Shown here: positions 1 through 11,115 of the stretch, piece after piece
Layout: every line of letters starts with the position of its first letter
Numbering within the stretch: position 1 is the first letter of the stretch
Assembly: GCA_029851415.1 (NCBI GenBank)
Contig: CM056742.1
Coordinates: 82,946,748 to 83,010,747, forward strand
From: Eretmocerus hayati
Taxonomy: Eukaryota > Arthropoda > Insecta > Hymenoptera > Aphelinidae
Direction: 5' to 3'
DNA length: 64,000 nt
Notes under the pieces: model-generated
Database searches by the model: none
Told to the model about the DNA's origin: nothing
The model's input: the letters and a program-made list of their open reading frames with translations, nothing else
Translations under genes and position numbers: made by a program

Positions 1-1509
1 CGACTGATTCTACATGTTTCACCTGTCTCTCTCTTGATGCGGGCTGTGATGAGGCGTTCATAGCAGAGGGGTGTGTATCGAACACCCTCGGCTCTGTCTC
101 ATCATGGCTTGGCAATTCCGAGAGCCAATCACTCGCCTGGTGTGACGATTGATTCGACTGGCAGCGACTCGTCAAATGCGTGGGAACATCCACAGACCTT
201 TTTTCGCCAACGCAAGACAGCAGTTGTACATGCTGTTCCTGCAGCAGGGTCCTCTATGGTTGTTCTTGGCCATCCTGATGAGTCTCCTCGGCGTTCATTT
301 GGCGGACTTCTATCTCATCAATTCCTCGTGCTGGGTTGAATGTACTAGCTTCTTCATTCTGGTTGCCATCTTGTCAGATTCGGCTACCTGACGTAACTCG
401 TACTTCCGATTCAATCAATTCAATAGACTTCGGACTATCACAACAATTCAATGGTACTTTCTCATCGCTGTTCTTGTTTCTAATCTCGCAATCAATCAGC
501 CGGTCTCGTAACTGAGACCAAGTTCCTTCAAAATTTGAACTTTTTTCATCTAGTCGTCCAATCACGTCAGTATAAGATAAACTGATAACTGCTTCAGCAG
601 GGTTGGGCATCATGGTGTTGGCCCACCAGGGGGAAGGTGCATTGCGGCTCATTTGGCGGAGAGGTTCAGTTGCGGTGAGCAAATTCGTACATCGGTGTGG
701 CAGAACGGGATATCGAGTTGCTATGGGTCCACGCGAGCTCGTGACGGTTAAGGTTGAGCACGTGTTGACCACAGTGGTCACAACTGCACTCTATGTTACC
801 TTGGTTGACGAGGTCACCACCGGCGGATCATTCACATCATACTCATACTCGACTTTGGTATCACTTTCACTCACAATCTCCAAGTTCTCTATATCTCTCA
901 TTGCCCCTGAGGCAGCTGGCGATAAGGATGGGTGTTCCTTCGGACGTTCGTCAATCTCTGGGTTCCATGGTACATATTTCTTGGGATTTATGGTCAAGAG
1001 ATTGTAGCGGAGCAAACGTACGCGTAGAGCATTACGTGTGCTACCTAGACTGAGACCAGCCTCATTCAGTCGAACCATAAACTCTTCATAATCGTGACTC
1101 ACAACCCGCTTGGCTGCCTCTACATATCGCGAATCCTTGCAGAGTATTTCGGCAACATCCGGCGTAATCGTCATTCTCTCACGTCGACCTCCCGATGGGA
1201 TCGACGTTGTTGGTTTTCTACCGAACATCTTGATGACTACGCGCCGACGTTCAACTTGCCGCGGGATAATTAGGGTGGTTACTCTCTCGATGAGATAGGC
1301 GGATCCCCAAACCCACTGGCGGACCCTGATGAGACGATTGTCTCGGCGGACTCCTTGGTGAGGTTTTGAATCCTCGACGGGAAATTTGGGGAGAATGGGC
1401 AAGGATGAGAATGTGCGAGTCCCCTTCCTCCTCTATTTACACTGCTATCACTACAATGGCATGCGATGTAATCAGATGGGGACGGAGAGTCGTGTGATGT
1501 CGAAGCCAT
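1..1509 (-). pseudogene. gag-like retroelement protein, broken, running off the left edge
   Basis: The minus strand carries a coding-like reading from an ATG at 1509 (MASTSHDSPSPSD...). It shifts frame near 1290 and continues to 791, where there is a TAG. It then stays in the same frame to a TGA at 374 and again beyond it, with Glu/Gln-rich sequence, to a further stop near 255. The middle part (about 1230-1000) is basic and has a SAP-like or helical segment (EEFMVRLNEAGLSLGSTRNALRVRLLRY split over that stretch). The tail is acidic and Ser/Thr/Pro-rich. Composition, length over 450 residues and lack of introns suggest gag of an LTR retroelement. No zinc knuckle or pol is visible because the window ends. 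At least one frameshift and three in-frame stops make it a pseudogene. Family is not certain; a domesticated or host SAP-domain protein is the alternative. Confidence 0.4.
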
Positions 1510-2480
1510 CTCTCTAACTTGATTTTTTTTCATTTCCTTTCCTGATAAATTCACGTCTTTTCGTATGCACACGGCACTCTTTCTTGACTCTCGAGTCACC
1601 CAAATTACGACATAGGATTTAAATACGACGACTTGTGGAAGCTTCCTCTCTCTCCCCGCAGCTATAGAGATGCGTTTCCCAACCTTCTCCACGAGTATAC
1701 GATGACGCGATGGCATTAGAGATAAACGAGTGCGCCTCTAGTAGGCAAGCGTGGAATGTATTGGAGTGTTTTAGTTCGTAAGTTTAGGTAATCTAGCGGG
1801 CATAGACCCAAATAAGCAGCCAATCAGAAGGCGCCACATACTTTTTATATCTGGGACGCAGAGTATTCCCTCTTCGTCACCCAAAATCAGTATAGCCATG
1901 GAAACTCTGTACGTCTTTCCAGGCAGCAGTCTTCGACATGGCATCAAGCCGTTCAGTTGTGCTCGCCCTTGTGGGCGAGTCTCATATTTTTTCCTTCAAC
2001 TAAATTTCAATTTTTGTGTTACGTCTAAAACTATCACTTTTTGTAGACTTTAAATTACACGAATAAATCTATCCAATTTCTAGTGATTTTCAGAGTATTT
2101 TCTCCTAAATTTTATAAAAATCCACAAGCGATCAAGGTACGAGTATTCTTTCTCTTATTCATTAAATTCATTAAAACAAGCGACAGCTCACCACTTGGTA
2201 GCCTCTCTGTCACGGATAAATCCGAGACGAGGTGCCGACAAGTATGAGCAGTCATAGATGCTTTTGGAAAGGGTGCATTTCGCACTTCACTTGGGCGAAT
2301 GCATGACTTTTTCACTAAGCAATCTGTAAAATTTCGCGAAGAAATTTCCAAATTTTCAAACAAAATTCACTCTCCTGCTAGACTGAAGCCCGAGCTTTTC
2401 GTCGAAACACGAGGCTCAAAAATCAGTCATTACCATCGGATTTCAGAATCCGACGTGACAAATTTGGAGGCCCCGGAGGG
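1510..2480. other. non-coding stretch; possible minus-strand promoter region
   Basis: No convincing gene. On the minus strand there is a TATA-like GATATAAAAAG near 1853-1843, about 340 bases upstream of the gag-like ATG. A GC hairpin, CTCGCCC/GGGCGAG, lies at 1961-1979. These could belong to an LTR or 5' leader of the gag-like element, but I could not pair LTR ends. Confidence 0.25.
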
Positions 2481-3700
2481 ATAGGGGAGAGTGATCAGCA
2501 TTCTTTATTTTCAAAATCACAAAATTTCCAAAAAGTTCCAAAATTTTCCAAATCTCAAAATTTTCTAAAGAAAATTTTACATTCTCAGTTTTTCATTCCT
2601 CCACTCCACACATCTCTAATTCAGGGTTTTTACATCCAAAATATCAATGTAGTTATTTTCAAACTCATGAAATTCCAAGTTCCAGAAGAGAACGTTTTCT
2701 GAATTACAAATCGCTCAATCCAAGCTTACTAATTTCATTGATTCCAATTTTTTGGATCCTAGAACATTCAATTTGATACAATCCTCGATTGTGTTCTTCC
2801 AAGTTCATACAATTCTCCAAGTTCTACATTCAAAATTATAAATTCTTACAAAATCACATTTTTTTCTCAATTCTAAATTCAAGATTTCCAAGTTTTACAA
2901 GCTTCCCAATTTTCTGAGTGCTAGGTTCGAAATTTCAAGTTTCCTGAATCAAAATTACAAAATTCTCTGAATCCCAATTTCAAATTTTACAATATTCTCT
3001 GAATCCCAATTTGAAATTTCACAAATTTTTCTGAATCAAAATACAAACACACAAAATCACAAAATTCAATAATCTTTGGTTCAAGATTTACCAAGTCAAG
3101 CGTTTCCAAATTTTCAAGTTTACAAGATTCACAAATTCCAAATCTTCAATCTCAAAATTTCAAGATACAAAATTCTAGCTTCCTGAAATTTACAAACTCG
3201 AATGTTCACAACTTTACAATAAATTTATGAGTTATGCGCCAAACCCAAGCGTAAAATTCCTCAAAATTTCCAAGTTCACTAACTCCAAGTTACAAAATTC
3301 CAAGAACCTCAATTTTTACATTTACAAGTCCTCAAAATTCCAAAATTCTATTTCTCAAAATCAAGATTTCCAAGATTTTTGCAACTTATTTTCACAATAT
3401 TTCAAACTTCTTGAGGGGAGTTATCTCTGTATTATTCAAGATTCTGAAATCGAGAAGTTATCAATTCTTACTTACCAAAACCACAAATTCTAGAGTTATT
3501 ACAATTTTTAAATCTCTGATTTCTCCAAGTTCTGAGTTCCAAGTTCTACAAATTTCCCAAATCCAAAGGATCTTGAGATCAAAACTCCAAGTGAAACCTT
3601 CTAAAATTTAATCCTCAATTCAAAGCTAAAAGATCAGTCTATCTTCAATCACAAGTTTCCAAACTTCCATTTTTCAAGTATACGAGTGTACTATAAATTC
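2480..3700. repeat. AT-rich low-complexity tract of AAATTTCCAAGTT-type words
   Basis: About 1.2 kb made of shuffled short words (aaaattccaag, caagttc, acaaaattc) with no fixed period. Short open frames here are Asn/Lys/Ser/Phe-rich and change register freely, as expected of low-complexity DNA rather than genes. 3700-3985 is ordinary AT-rich sequence with nothing recognised. Confidence 0.7.
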
Positions 3701-3999
3701 TTCTCCAGTGTCGTCTGCTATCAGTGATTTCAGTAGTGGCTGTTCTTGGAGATAGTCAAAGTCTGCTCTCAGAGAGGATCTAAAAAGTTATCTCAGATTA
3801 ATCAATGTCAATTATTCAATGATTCTAATTCAAGACCCAGTTTCCATTCGAGTTCTTCCATTTCAATTACGCTCAAACACATTTTCAGTGTTAATTCAAT
3901 CAAATTATTGCAGGCATTCTATTGAAAGAAAAGAGGGGTTAGGATATCATCCATGAAAAGTGTTAGCATTCATTAATCAAGTGAATCCCTGCCGGAAAA

Positions 4000-4135
4000 A
4001 AGCAGCTGATTTCTCAGCTGAGAAATCAGCTGAGATCACAGGTGAATTCACAGTTGAGATCTCAGCTGAGATCACAGCTGATTTCTCATGCCAAATTCAC
4101 AGCTGAATTCTCAGCTGTGATCTCAGCTGATATTT
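4000..4135. promoter_or_regulatory. left subterminal CAGCTG cluster
   Basis: About 130 bases just inside the left tip consist almost entirely of CAGCTG-type E-box palindromes, separated by tgatttct, agatctca or gaattc. Roughly ten exact or one-off CAGCTG words can be counted. The same block is mirrored at 12915-13050. Arrays of short subterminal motifs are typical transposase-binding sites; that role is inferred. Confidence 0.6.
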
Positions 4136-4258
4136 TAAAATTTATTTATTAAAAATAAATTCCTCTCCAAGCTTTCTAGGCTAATTTTTCATGTTCTAGG
4201 TGGTTAAGTGTCGCAACTAGATTAAGAAAAAACGTAATTAAATTATTAAAAATTTGCA

Positions 4259-4338
4259 CTTACGGGGATTTGAACCTGGGCCCTTCACCTTACAGCAACT
4301 CACTAGCCACGACACTTAGCCGACTGCGCCATCGAGGA
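4259..4338 (-). ncRNA. tRNA-derived Pol III promoter unit in the left arm
   Basis: On the minus strand an A-box TGGCGCAGTCGG (4331-4320) is followed 44 bases later by a B-box GGTTCAAATCC (4276-4266), with tRNA-like spacing. The T-arm and acceptor stems do not pair properly, so this is a tRNA-derived head (as in SINEs) or a decayed tRNA, not a working tRNA gene. Confidence 0.55.
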
Positions 4339-5589
4339 TGTGTCAGTGGGGGATACAGAACAGGTATATCAGGATTTCGGTCTGTCCTGGATAAGGTTCA
4401 GAGTGTAATAAAATAACTGTTATAATATTTGCTAACTCGCTTGACTTGAAGTACTGCTATTTTCGTACTTTATATTTAATTCTATGAATGATCCAGAGAA
4501 AAAAATACTCCAAAATTAATGGAACAGGTGGAAGGGGGAAATCATTCATATAGCTTTCGGTTTTGTTTTGTTGGGAGAAGAAAACCAACTTTCGGCCGAT
4601 TGAGCCTTCTCCTTTCTCTCTTGTTGCTTTTACGGCCACGTATATATAAGGTAAGTGTACCTAATATCCCCCCTCTAAGCCGTTTTGCCCATAGTTTTTG
4701 TCCACTCGAATATTTTTCAACGTCCCTTAGCTTACTTTGAAGCTTGTTCCAAGGCCTTCAAAACGAGCTAAGGTAGGTTCAATCTCGACCAACTCGAGCT
4801 GAGCCATCACAATTTTGCCAAGAAATGTTTTTTTGCGAGTTTGCAAAAGGGTGTACCCAACGTGCCCCCATTAGCAATTTCCTCAACAGCTCTGGTCTAC
4901 CTCAACATTTTTTAATGTACTTTGGCTCATTATGAAGCTTATTTTAAGACCTTAAAATTGAGCTAGAGTACGTCTGGTTTCAATCAATTAGAGACGAGCT
5001 GTCTTAATTTTGTCCCCAAAAACGATGTAAGTCGTCGATAAAGTGCATGAAATTGTTCTCATCGGCGTGCGACTACATTTGGGGCTTTACTTGTGCTTGA
5101 CCAAAAATATATTTTCTTCCTATTTTGACGTGACAAATACGTTCTGCGTGATGAAAAGAGTCTTACAGCGTGCCCTCTTGTGATCACCATACAAGGGCAT
5201 GTTGGATACCTCCGATTTCGGCTTTCTTGTTCTACAAATCATTTCGGTATTTTCCTCATAAATCCTCCCCAAATCCGAGTTTTGCATTTTCGAGAGGAGA
5301 ATTATTGAAGGTTTCCGAAAGAGGAATCTAATGCGCTGAGGTACGTTGAGACTGATGGCACTGAACGCGTTTCCTTTAGAAATACGAAAAATGGAAAAAT
5401 CACTTTAACTTTTCTGGGAAACACAGAAATGATTCGGGGTCGATCTAGACTACTTATTTCGTCATATTTCGACATAACGAATGTGAAAAGAATTTGAACT
5501 AAGGTTAAATTGTGCCCAATCTTGAGATCGACATATGGGGGCAAGTTGGGTACACTTACAGCCCCCCTAAAAGATAATGAAGAGGAGGG

Positions 5590-6262
5590 TGTGCGTTACA
5601 TCCCAACTCTCGATTTTCCACGATACCATCGTGGATTTACTATCTCTGATATAAAAAAAGGCAAAAACTTTTGCCGCTCCCTGTATACGACGTATCCTGT
5701 TTTGCCACTCGAACATTATTTCAATCAACATTGAGAAGCCTATTCTGAGAAGTTTGCCCTCCCAACCCTTCGTGTCTCTGAGATCGCTGTGATTTTTTAT
5801 AGCTTCTTTTAAAGCCGAAAAATTATTAAAATACATGATTTCCACGTGAAATTCCACGAGAAACACGATGAAATTGTCAGTTTTGACTTCCAAAGTGACC
5901 CCGGCGAGACATCAGTGATTTTTTGGAAGAACCGCTAATATCAAGCCGGGGTCATTCTGAAACTCCAAACTGACAGTTCCATCGTGTTTCTCGTGGAATT
6001 TTACGCGAAAATGATGTATTATGATAATTTTTCAGCTCTGAAAGGAGCCACGAAGAATCACAGCGATCTCAGAGACAAGTGGGTTGGGAGGGCAAAGTTC
6101 TCAGCATAGGCTCTTCAATGTTAAGAAGGATATCCGAGCGCCAAAACAGGATACGTCTTACACGGCACGGCAAAAATTTTTCCTTATTTTTTCATATTAA
6201 AGATCGAAAATCCACGATGGTATCGTGGAAAATTCGAAAGGTGGGGAATAACGCACACCCTA
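5590..6262. repeat. inner fold-back of the left arm
   Basis: 5590-5910 and 5950-6262 are imperfect reverse complements around a centre near 5932. Shared landmarks are the ccacgataccatcgtgg palindrome at both outer ends, the gagatcgctgtgatt block and the cgtgtttctcgtggaatt block. The arms are much more diverged than the two giant TIRs, so this fold-back is older than the whole element's last homogenisation. Confidence 0.75.
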
Positions 6263-6289
6263 ACGAATAGTCTTAGCAAATCACCAAAG

Positions 6290-7215
6290 TCTCCGTCTTG
6301 CGTCAGTTTCACGAGAAGCATCTCAAAGATCATAAAAAAATCTATCAATTTATATTCTTCAAAAAAAATTTTACTCTCTTTTAGCTTGTCTCAGTTGACG
6401 TTGAAAATTCAAAAAAAAATTTCCATTAATTAATCACTTGTATTTTCGACGAGAATGATCTGATCGAAAAATCTTGAATGGGATGCTATATATCCTTCCA
6501 AAGACTTCAACATTCATCTCTTGTAAAATTTCCATGCGACCTTTTTCATCGGAGCTACGAGCGCCGGAAAGAAACTCATTATCACATCGATTCTTACGGA
6601 GATACCGAGGCATGCACCACTTTCATCTGTTCAGCCTCTATTCCCAATCCAGAATACATTCCAAAAATAATCGTAATGCGTGTTTCCGAGGTAAAATTCT
6701 CTGGTCTTTTAGAATATACTATCAAATTTCCTCTCAGACATGACCTGTGATAGCTTTCAATTTTTTACTCAAAAAACAGGACCAAATGAGAGTGTACTTC
6801 CCTAGATCACGTCAGAGACAAAATCTGATAGCATGTTCTGAAAGATCAGAGGAGTTTACATCGGAATCATGCATTCCGATAATTTTTGGAATGTATTCTG
6901 GATTGGGAATAGAGGCTGAACAGATGGAAGTGGTGCATGCCTGGGTATCTCCGTAAGGATCGATTCAATAATGAGTTTCTTTCCAGCGCTCGTGGCTCCG
7001 ATGGAAAGGGTCGCACAAAAATTTCACAGGAGACCAAACTTGAAGATTTTTGAATGACCTACAGCATCCCGTTCGAGACTTTACGATCAAATTATTCCCA
7101 TTAAGAATACAAGTGATTGATTAATGGATAATTTATTTAAACTTTCAATGTCGACTGAGATAAGCTAAAAAATGAGTAAAAATGTTTGAAGTATATGAAG
7201 AAATCTACCTAACCT
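6290..7215. mobile_element. palindromic MITE, copy 1
   Basis: A fold-back centred near 6756 whose halves mirror each other from about 6300 to 7210 (for example 'ggagataccgaggcatgca' at 6600 against 'tgcatgcctgggtatctcc' at 6935). Internal words such as gacaaaatctga and ttctgaaagat, and the same order of blocks, recur in the 1.09-kb palindrome at 35283-36374. That copy has clear CAGTACC ends with TA duplications, so this is an older relative of the same mariner-like MITE family. Its exact ends are unclear. Short open frames inside are by-products. Confidence 0.65.
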
Positions 7216-7384
7216 TTAACTTTTGGACCATCCGAGAAAAAAAAATTTTCCCTCCTTGTCGCTTTTGAAACCAATTCCATATTGTTTTGGTACCTTTAAA
7301 ATGTGAAAAAAAAGTTGTGCCCACCATTCTTGAGAGATGCTAATCCCCTGAAAACAGTGAGGTGGAATTGGTCTATTACGCTTT

Positions 7385-7661
7385 CGTCACTATTAGACGT
7401 TTTTCACATGGATGGATTGTGAATAGTGCAGTATGATGGTTGATAAAGATGTTGTTGCATCCGTTTAATCGAATTCCATTCCCAGAATTGATCCTCTTTC
7501 CGTTATACTCATCAAGATTCACTTTTCTTGCGTCCACAGAGTTGTCGGAGGCGTATGCAATTTTTGCTTTCTCAAAGCTTTCCCACTTGAATTATGATAA
7601 GCTTGAAGTGTGAAAATGATGTGAGAATTACATAAAAAGTCGACAGCTATTATTCAGACCT
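7385..7661 (+). repeat. dispersed repeat, left half, split by the CCCACACAG element
   Basis: Matches 60826-61105 at many words: cgtcacta-tag, catggatgga-tg-gaa-agtgc, gtataatggttgat, ttatactcatca, ctttc-cacttga-tta, gaatgatgtga. The match resumes on the other side of the inserted element at 9982. Confidence 0.65.
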
Positions 7662-9981
7662 CCCACACAGCATGAGAATCTTTCAGAAATCTTCCTGCAA
7701 GCTTTCAGGAAAACCCGGGAATCTTTCAGAAAGATTTCACTGAAGCTTCCCTCGATAAAGATATGTCCCACTTCAGACACCTTTCTGCAAGATTTCATGA
7801 AATATTGCCGGAAATATTTCGGGAAGCTTTCAGAAACATTTCATTGAAATATTTCAGTGAAATGTTCCTGCAAGATTTCATGAAATCTCCGGAAAATATA
7901 TGCGTTAATGTTCTGTCTGTGGAATCCATATTTTGCTTGATAAGTTTCTTGATCATTCTAATGCATGACTTCATCATTCTTACTCGTACTTCAACTCCAT
8001 TGTGACGTCGAATCCAAAGCTTCACGTTAGATTCATCCAGGTTTTATGAACTCTTCGATGTATGCGACACCTAACCGATAAGCCGTCCTCCTGTCTTATA
8101 TACAATCAGCGTCTATTGTGAACGCTTGCGAGAAAGCCTTTACGCATCTTCAAATAATCTTCACGTATCATTTACAGACCATTATGCATAGCTGGTCCTG
8201 GGTATATTATCACACATGACAGATCATTTGATACTACCACCAAATTTCCTGATAGATAGTTTCCCAAAAAACATATAATTCCTGAGAACGAAATTTGAGA
8301 ACTAAAGTATGTTACGCGACATCTATCGGGAATAGAATCTTCCAATGAAATATTCCTACAATCTTTCACTGCAATGTTTCTGGAAGATTCCTACAATCTT
8401 TCACTGCAATGTTACTGAAAGATTCCCAGAATGTTCCACCGCAATATTTATGTGTCATATCCCACAGATTCAAGTCGTTAAGAATTACTCCTCGCAATAC
8501 TTTAACAGTATAATATGTTCTTACCTCGGTTGTAACGGTTTTCGGTATTAATATGCAGTACCCCGTCACATAGTTTTACCCTGAAAGATTTTAGGGAGCT
8601 TGCGAGAATCTATCAACAACATCTCAGTGCAAGATTCCTGGGAGAGTACCTGTGGAATGTTCCCAAGAAATATGTACGGAATCAGTCAGAGAGCTTCCAC
8701 AAACCTATTATTATGATGGCTTTATTTATATGCGACGACTCGTGATTAGCCTAAATTCAAAAGAGATTCGAACAAGTTAGGAAATCAATGAGCCTATATC
8801 ACAGCGAAGGCTTGTAAATCTTCCAGGAATATTTCAGTGAATTGTTCCAAGAAATCTTCCAGAGAGCTTTCGTGAATCTTTTAGAAAAATTTCAGTGCAA
8901 GGTTTCCGAAAGATTGCGTGTAAGATTCTTTGAAATATTTACGGGAGCTTCCGGAAAGCTTCCTCTGAAAAAATGCCACGGAACATTTTGAAATATCACC
9001 TGCAATATTCCTGCAAGATTCCTGGGAGATTGCAAAGAAATATTTCATTGATCTCAATATCGTACAAAAATTTCGCGGAAACTCTTCCTAAGAATATTGC
9101 ATTGAAATCTTCCAGAAAGCTTTCGTAAAGATTTCAACAATATTTCAGTGCAACGTTTCTGAAAGATTACTGGTGAAATAATTGCTAGAAATATTTTCGG
9201 AACCTTTTAGAAGGTATTCAGAAATTTTTCAATTTCATTAGGTGCAATTGAGTGGCAGAGAGGTTACTTATAGAGGAATTCCTTGAAATGTTCCCGAAAT
9301 CTATTGATTTAATGAAAACCAAAATCAAATTGATTTTCCCAGCTCAATCCAAAGTGGTACGTTGCATATCGTGAGTTAGAAGGATAACTCACAGCCATAA
9401 AGTGCTCCATCTAGAGTATCAGAACGCGGTGAGTTTTGAAAATCCATCATAGAATTTTGGAAGATTTCCCAGCCTAAAAGAACTGCAAGCACGATGTTAT
9501 TTGAAACTGGTCTGAAAATGTAGCCCTCCGTAGAAGCTAGCAAACCCTCCAGAAAATTTTGGGGCCTCGTCATGATATAATATTATACTCGATATCGGTG
9601 AAACATTTCCAGGAGATTCTCCCCATAGCAGTGAAACTTCACAAGAGGCTTTCATAACTCTTCCAAAACTTCTCCCCAAAATATTGCACTTACATCTTTC
9701 AGAAAGCTTCCGATAATCTTTCAGAAATATTTCAGTGAATTGTTTCGAGGAATCTTTCAAAAAGCTTTCGTGAATCTTTCAGAAATATTTCAGTGCAAGG
9801 TTACTGAAAGATTGAGTGTAAGATTCTTTGAAATATTTACGGGAGCTTCCGGGAAGCTTTCTCTGAAATATTGCCTCGGAACATTTTGAAATATCTCCTG
9901 CAATATCCCCGCTAGCTTCCCGGGAGATTGCAATGGAATATTTCCCTGAATCGTTCTTTGAAATATTTCCATGCTGTGTGG
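7662..9981. mobile_element. CCCACACAGCATG-ended element, copy 1 (2.3 kb)
   Basis: Ends are CCCACACAGCATG (from 7662) and CATGCTGTGTGG (to 9981). The body is made of degenerate words like gaatctttcagaaa, gaaatatttcagtg and caagattcctg, in both orientations. The same end and the same internal vocabulary occur in 49970-55517. The flanking sequence matches 60826-61190, where the element is absent. No coding capacity is recognised. Confidence 0.7.
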
Positions 9982-10060
9982 ACTGTTAGGTGAATCATTA
10001 CCGACCAAAAAAATCAGCTTTCAGGGGCTAAACAAGTTTCCCGAGCTCCTCCCTCGAATA
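9982..10060 (+). repeat. dispersed repeat, right half
   Basis: Continues the match to 61109-61180 (actgtta-gtgaat, aaaattcagcttcaggggct, aagtttcc), directly downstream of the inserted element. 10060-10650 is unassigned interior of the large-TIR element with no recognised gene. Confidence 0.6.
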
Positions 10061-10878
10061 ACAACCGTTATAGCCACCTCACCTGCAGTGCATAGTAATT
10101 CATCATACGTCAAAGTATGGGCAATAGGATTTGGGAGCGACATCTGTTCATTGTTTGAGTAACAGAGATTTATGTCCTTTTTTGAAGTGATGGGCGCGAC
10201 CAATTTCGCAAGTTCAACGTCACAGATCTTCGACCAGAATAATGTGTCGCTGCCAAATGAAGAAGCATTTAGATCGTCTATTCTTACTCTTCAATTTCCC
10301 ATCACTTGATTCATCCTAGCTCGAATGTTATTTTTTTTGATTTACGAAACAGTGGAGGAAGTGAGTATTTTCCAAAAAGTGAGTTACACTTTTCATGGAA
10401 GCCTTGTGTTGACCACGGACCTGAATCGCTATTAGGACAAATGCCTTATGATTATATCAGGTTTGAAGAGTCAGCTGGAATTTTTTCGAATTTTTTGGGA
10501 CAGTGTTATTCCCTCCAGAGGCCGAACAGTTCCGAAAGACGCGCCAGTTACACTGAAAAAGTACGTTTATCGACGATTCTTCAATTTATATCAAGAGCAC
10601 TACGCACGTGTCATGAAAAATCGATAGAGTACCATCCTGCCCTGTACCACGTATCCTGTTTTGGCGCTCGGATATCCTTCTTAACATTGAAGAGCCTATG
10701 CTGAGAACTTTGCCCTCCCAACCCACTTGTCTCTGAGATCGCTGTGATTCTTCGTGGCTCCTTTCAGAGCTGAAAAATTATCATAATACATCATTTTCGC
10801 GTAAAATTCCACGAGAAACACGATGGAACTGTCAGTTTGGAGTTTCAGAGTGACCCCGGCTTGATATTAGCGGTTCTT

Positions 10879-11115
10879 AGTATTTAGTATTTAGTATTTA
10901 TTTAGGAAAATTCACGGGCCTGATGGCCCAATATGAACATATACATATACAATTGAAAAGAAGAATATATATATATATATATAAATGACACAATAGTAAA
11001 CAAGGCGAGAACGAATATAATAGAATATAAAAATAAAAATTTCGGAATTGTAGAAAGGTAAGATATCACAGTAAGAGAGCTGAGAAATATGAGTCAAATA
11101 TACAACTTCCAATAT
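10879..11115 (-). mobile_element. 5'-truncated LINE 3' end inserted in the right TIR arm
   Basis: The insertion is flanked by a 7-bp duplication GGTTCTT (10872-10878 and 11116-11122) and is absent at the equivalent place in the left arm. Read on the minus strand it ends with a small hairpin (GGGCCATCAGGCCC) followed by an AATAAATACTA-type repeating tail, the usual 3' end of insect non-LTR retrotransposons. There is an (AT)n tract inside. Confidence 0.75.

Larger units (their letters stand above)
3986..6155 (+). repeat. left giant TIR arm of the 9.08-kb element
   Basis: Inverted copy of 10652-13064. From the tip inward: a CAGCTG-rich subterminal block, a short spacer, a tRNA-like Pol III promoter, then about 1.3 kb with two degenerate 195-bp tandem copies (about 4735 and 4930, sharing 'atgaagctt..t..aaggcctt'). 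Recurring GTGTACCCAAC-GCCCCC words occur at 4645, 4855 and 5537. Last comes an inner fold-back centred near 5932. Open frames in the arm (for example 5302-5544 and 5567-5893, minus) recur in the other arm and have no family resemblance; I do not call them genes. Confidence 0.85.

Noticed and set aside
4259..4338. Functional tRNA gene
   Set aside because: A- and B-boxes are present, but acceptor and T stems do not pair.
5567..5893. 108-codon frame repeated in both giant arms
   Set aside because: Present twice only because the arms are duplicated; part of an inner fold-back and without family resemblance.
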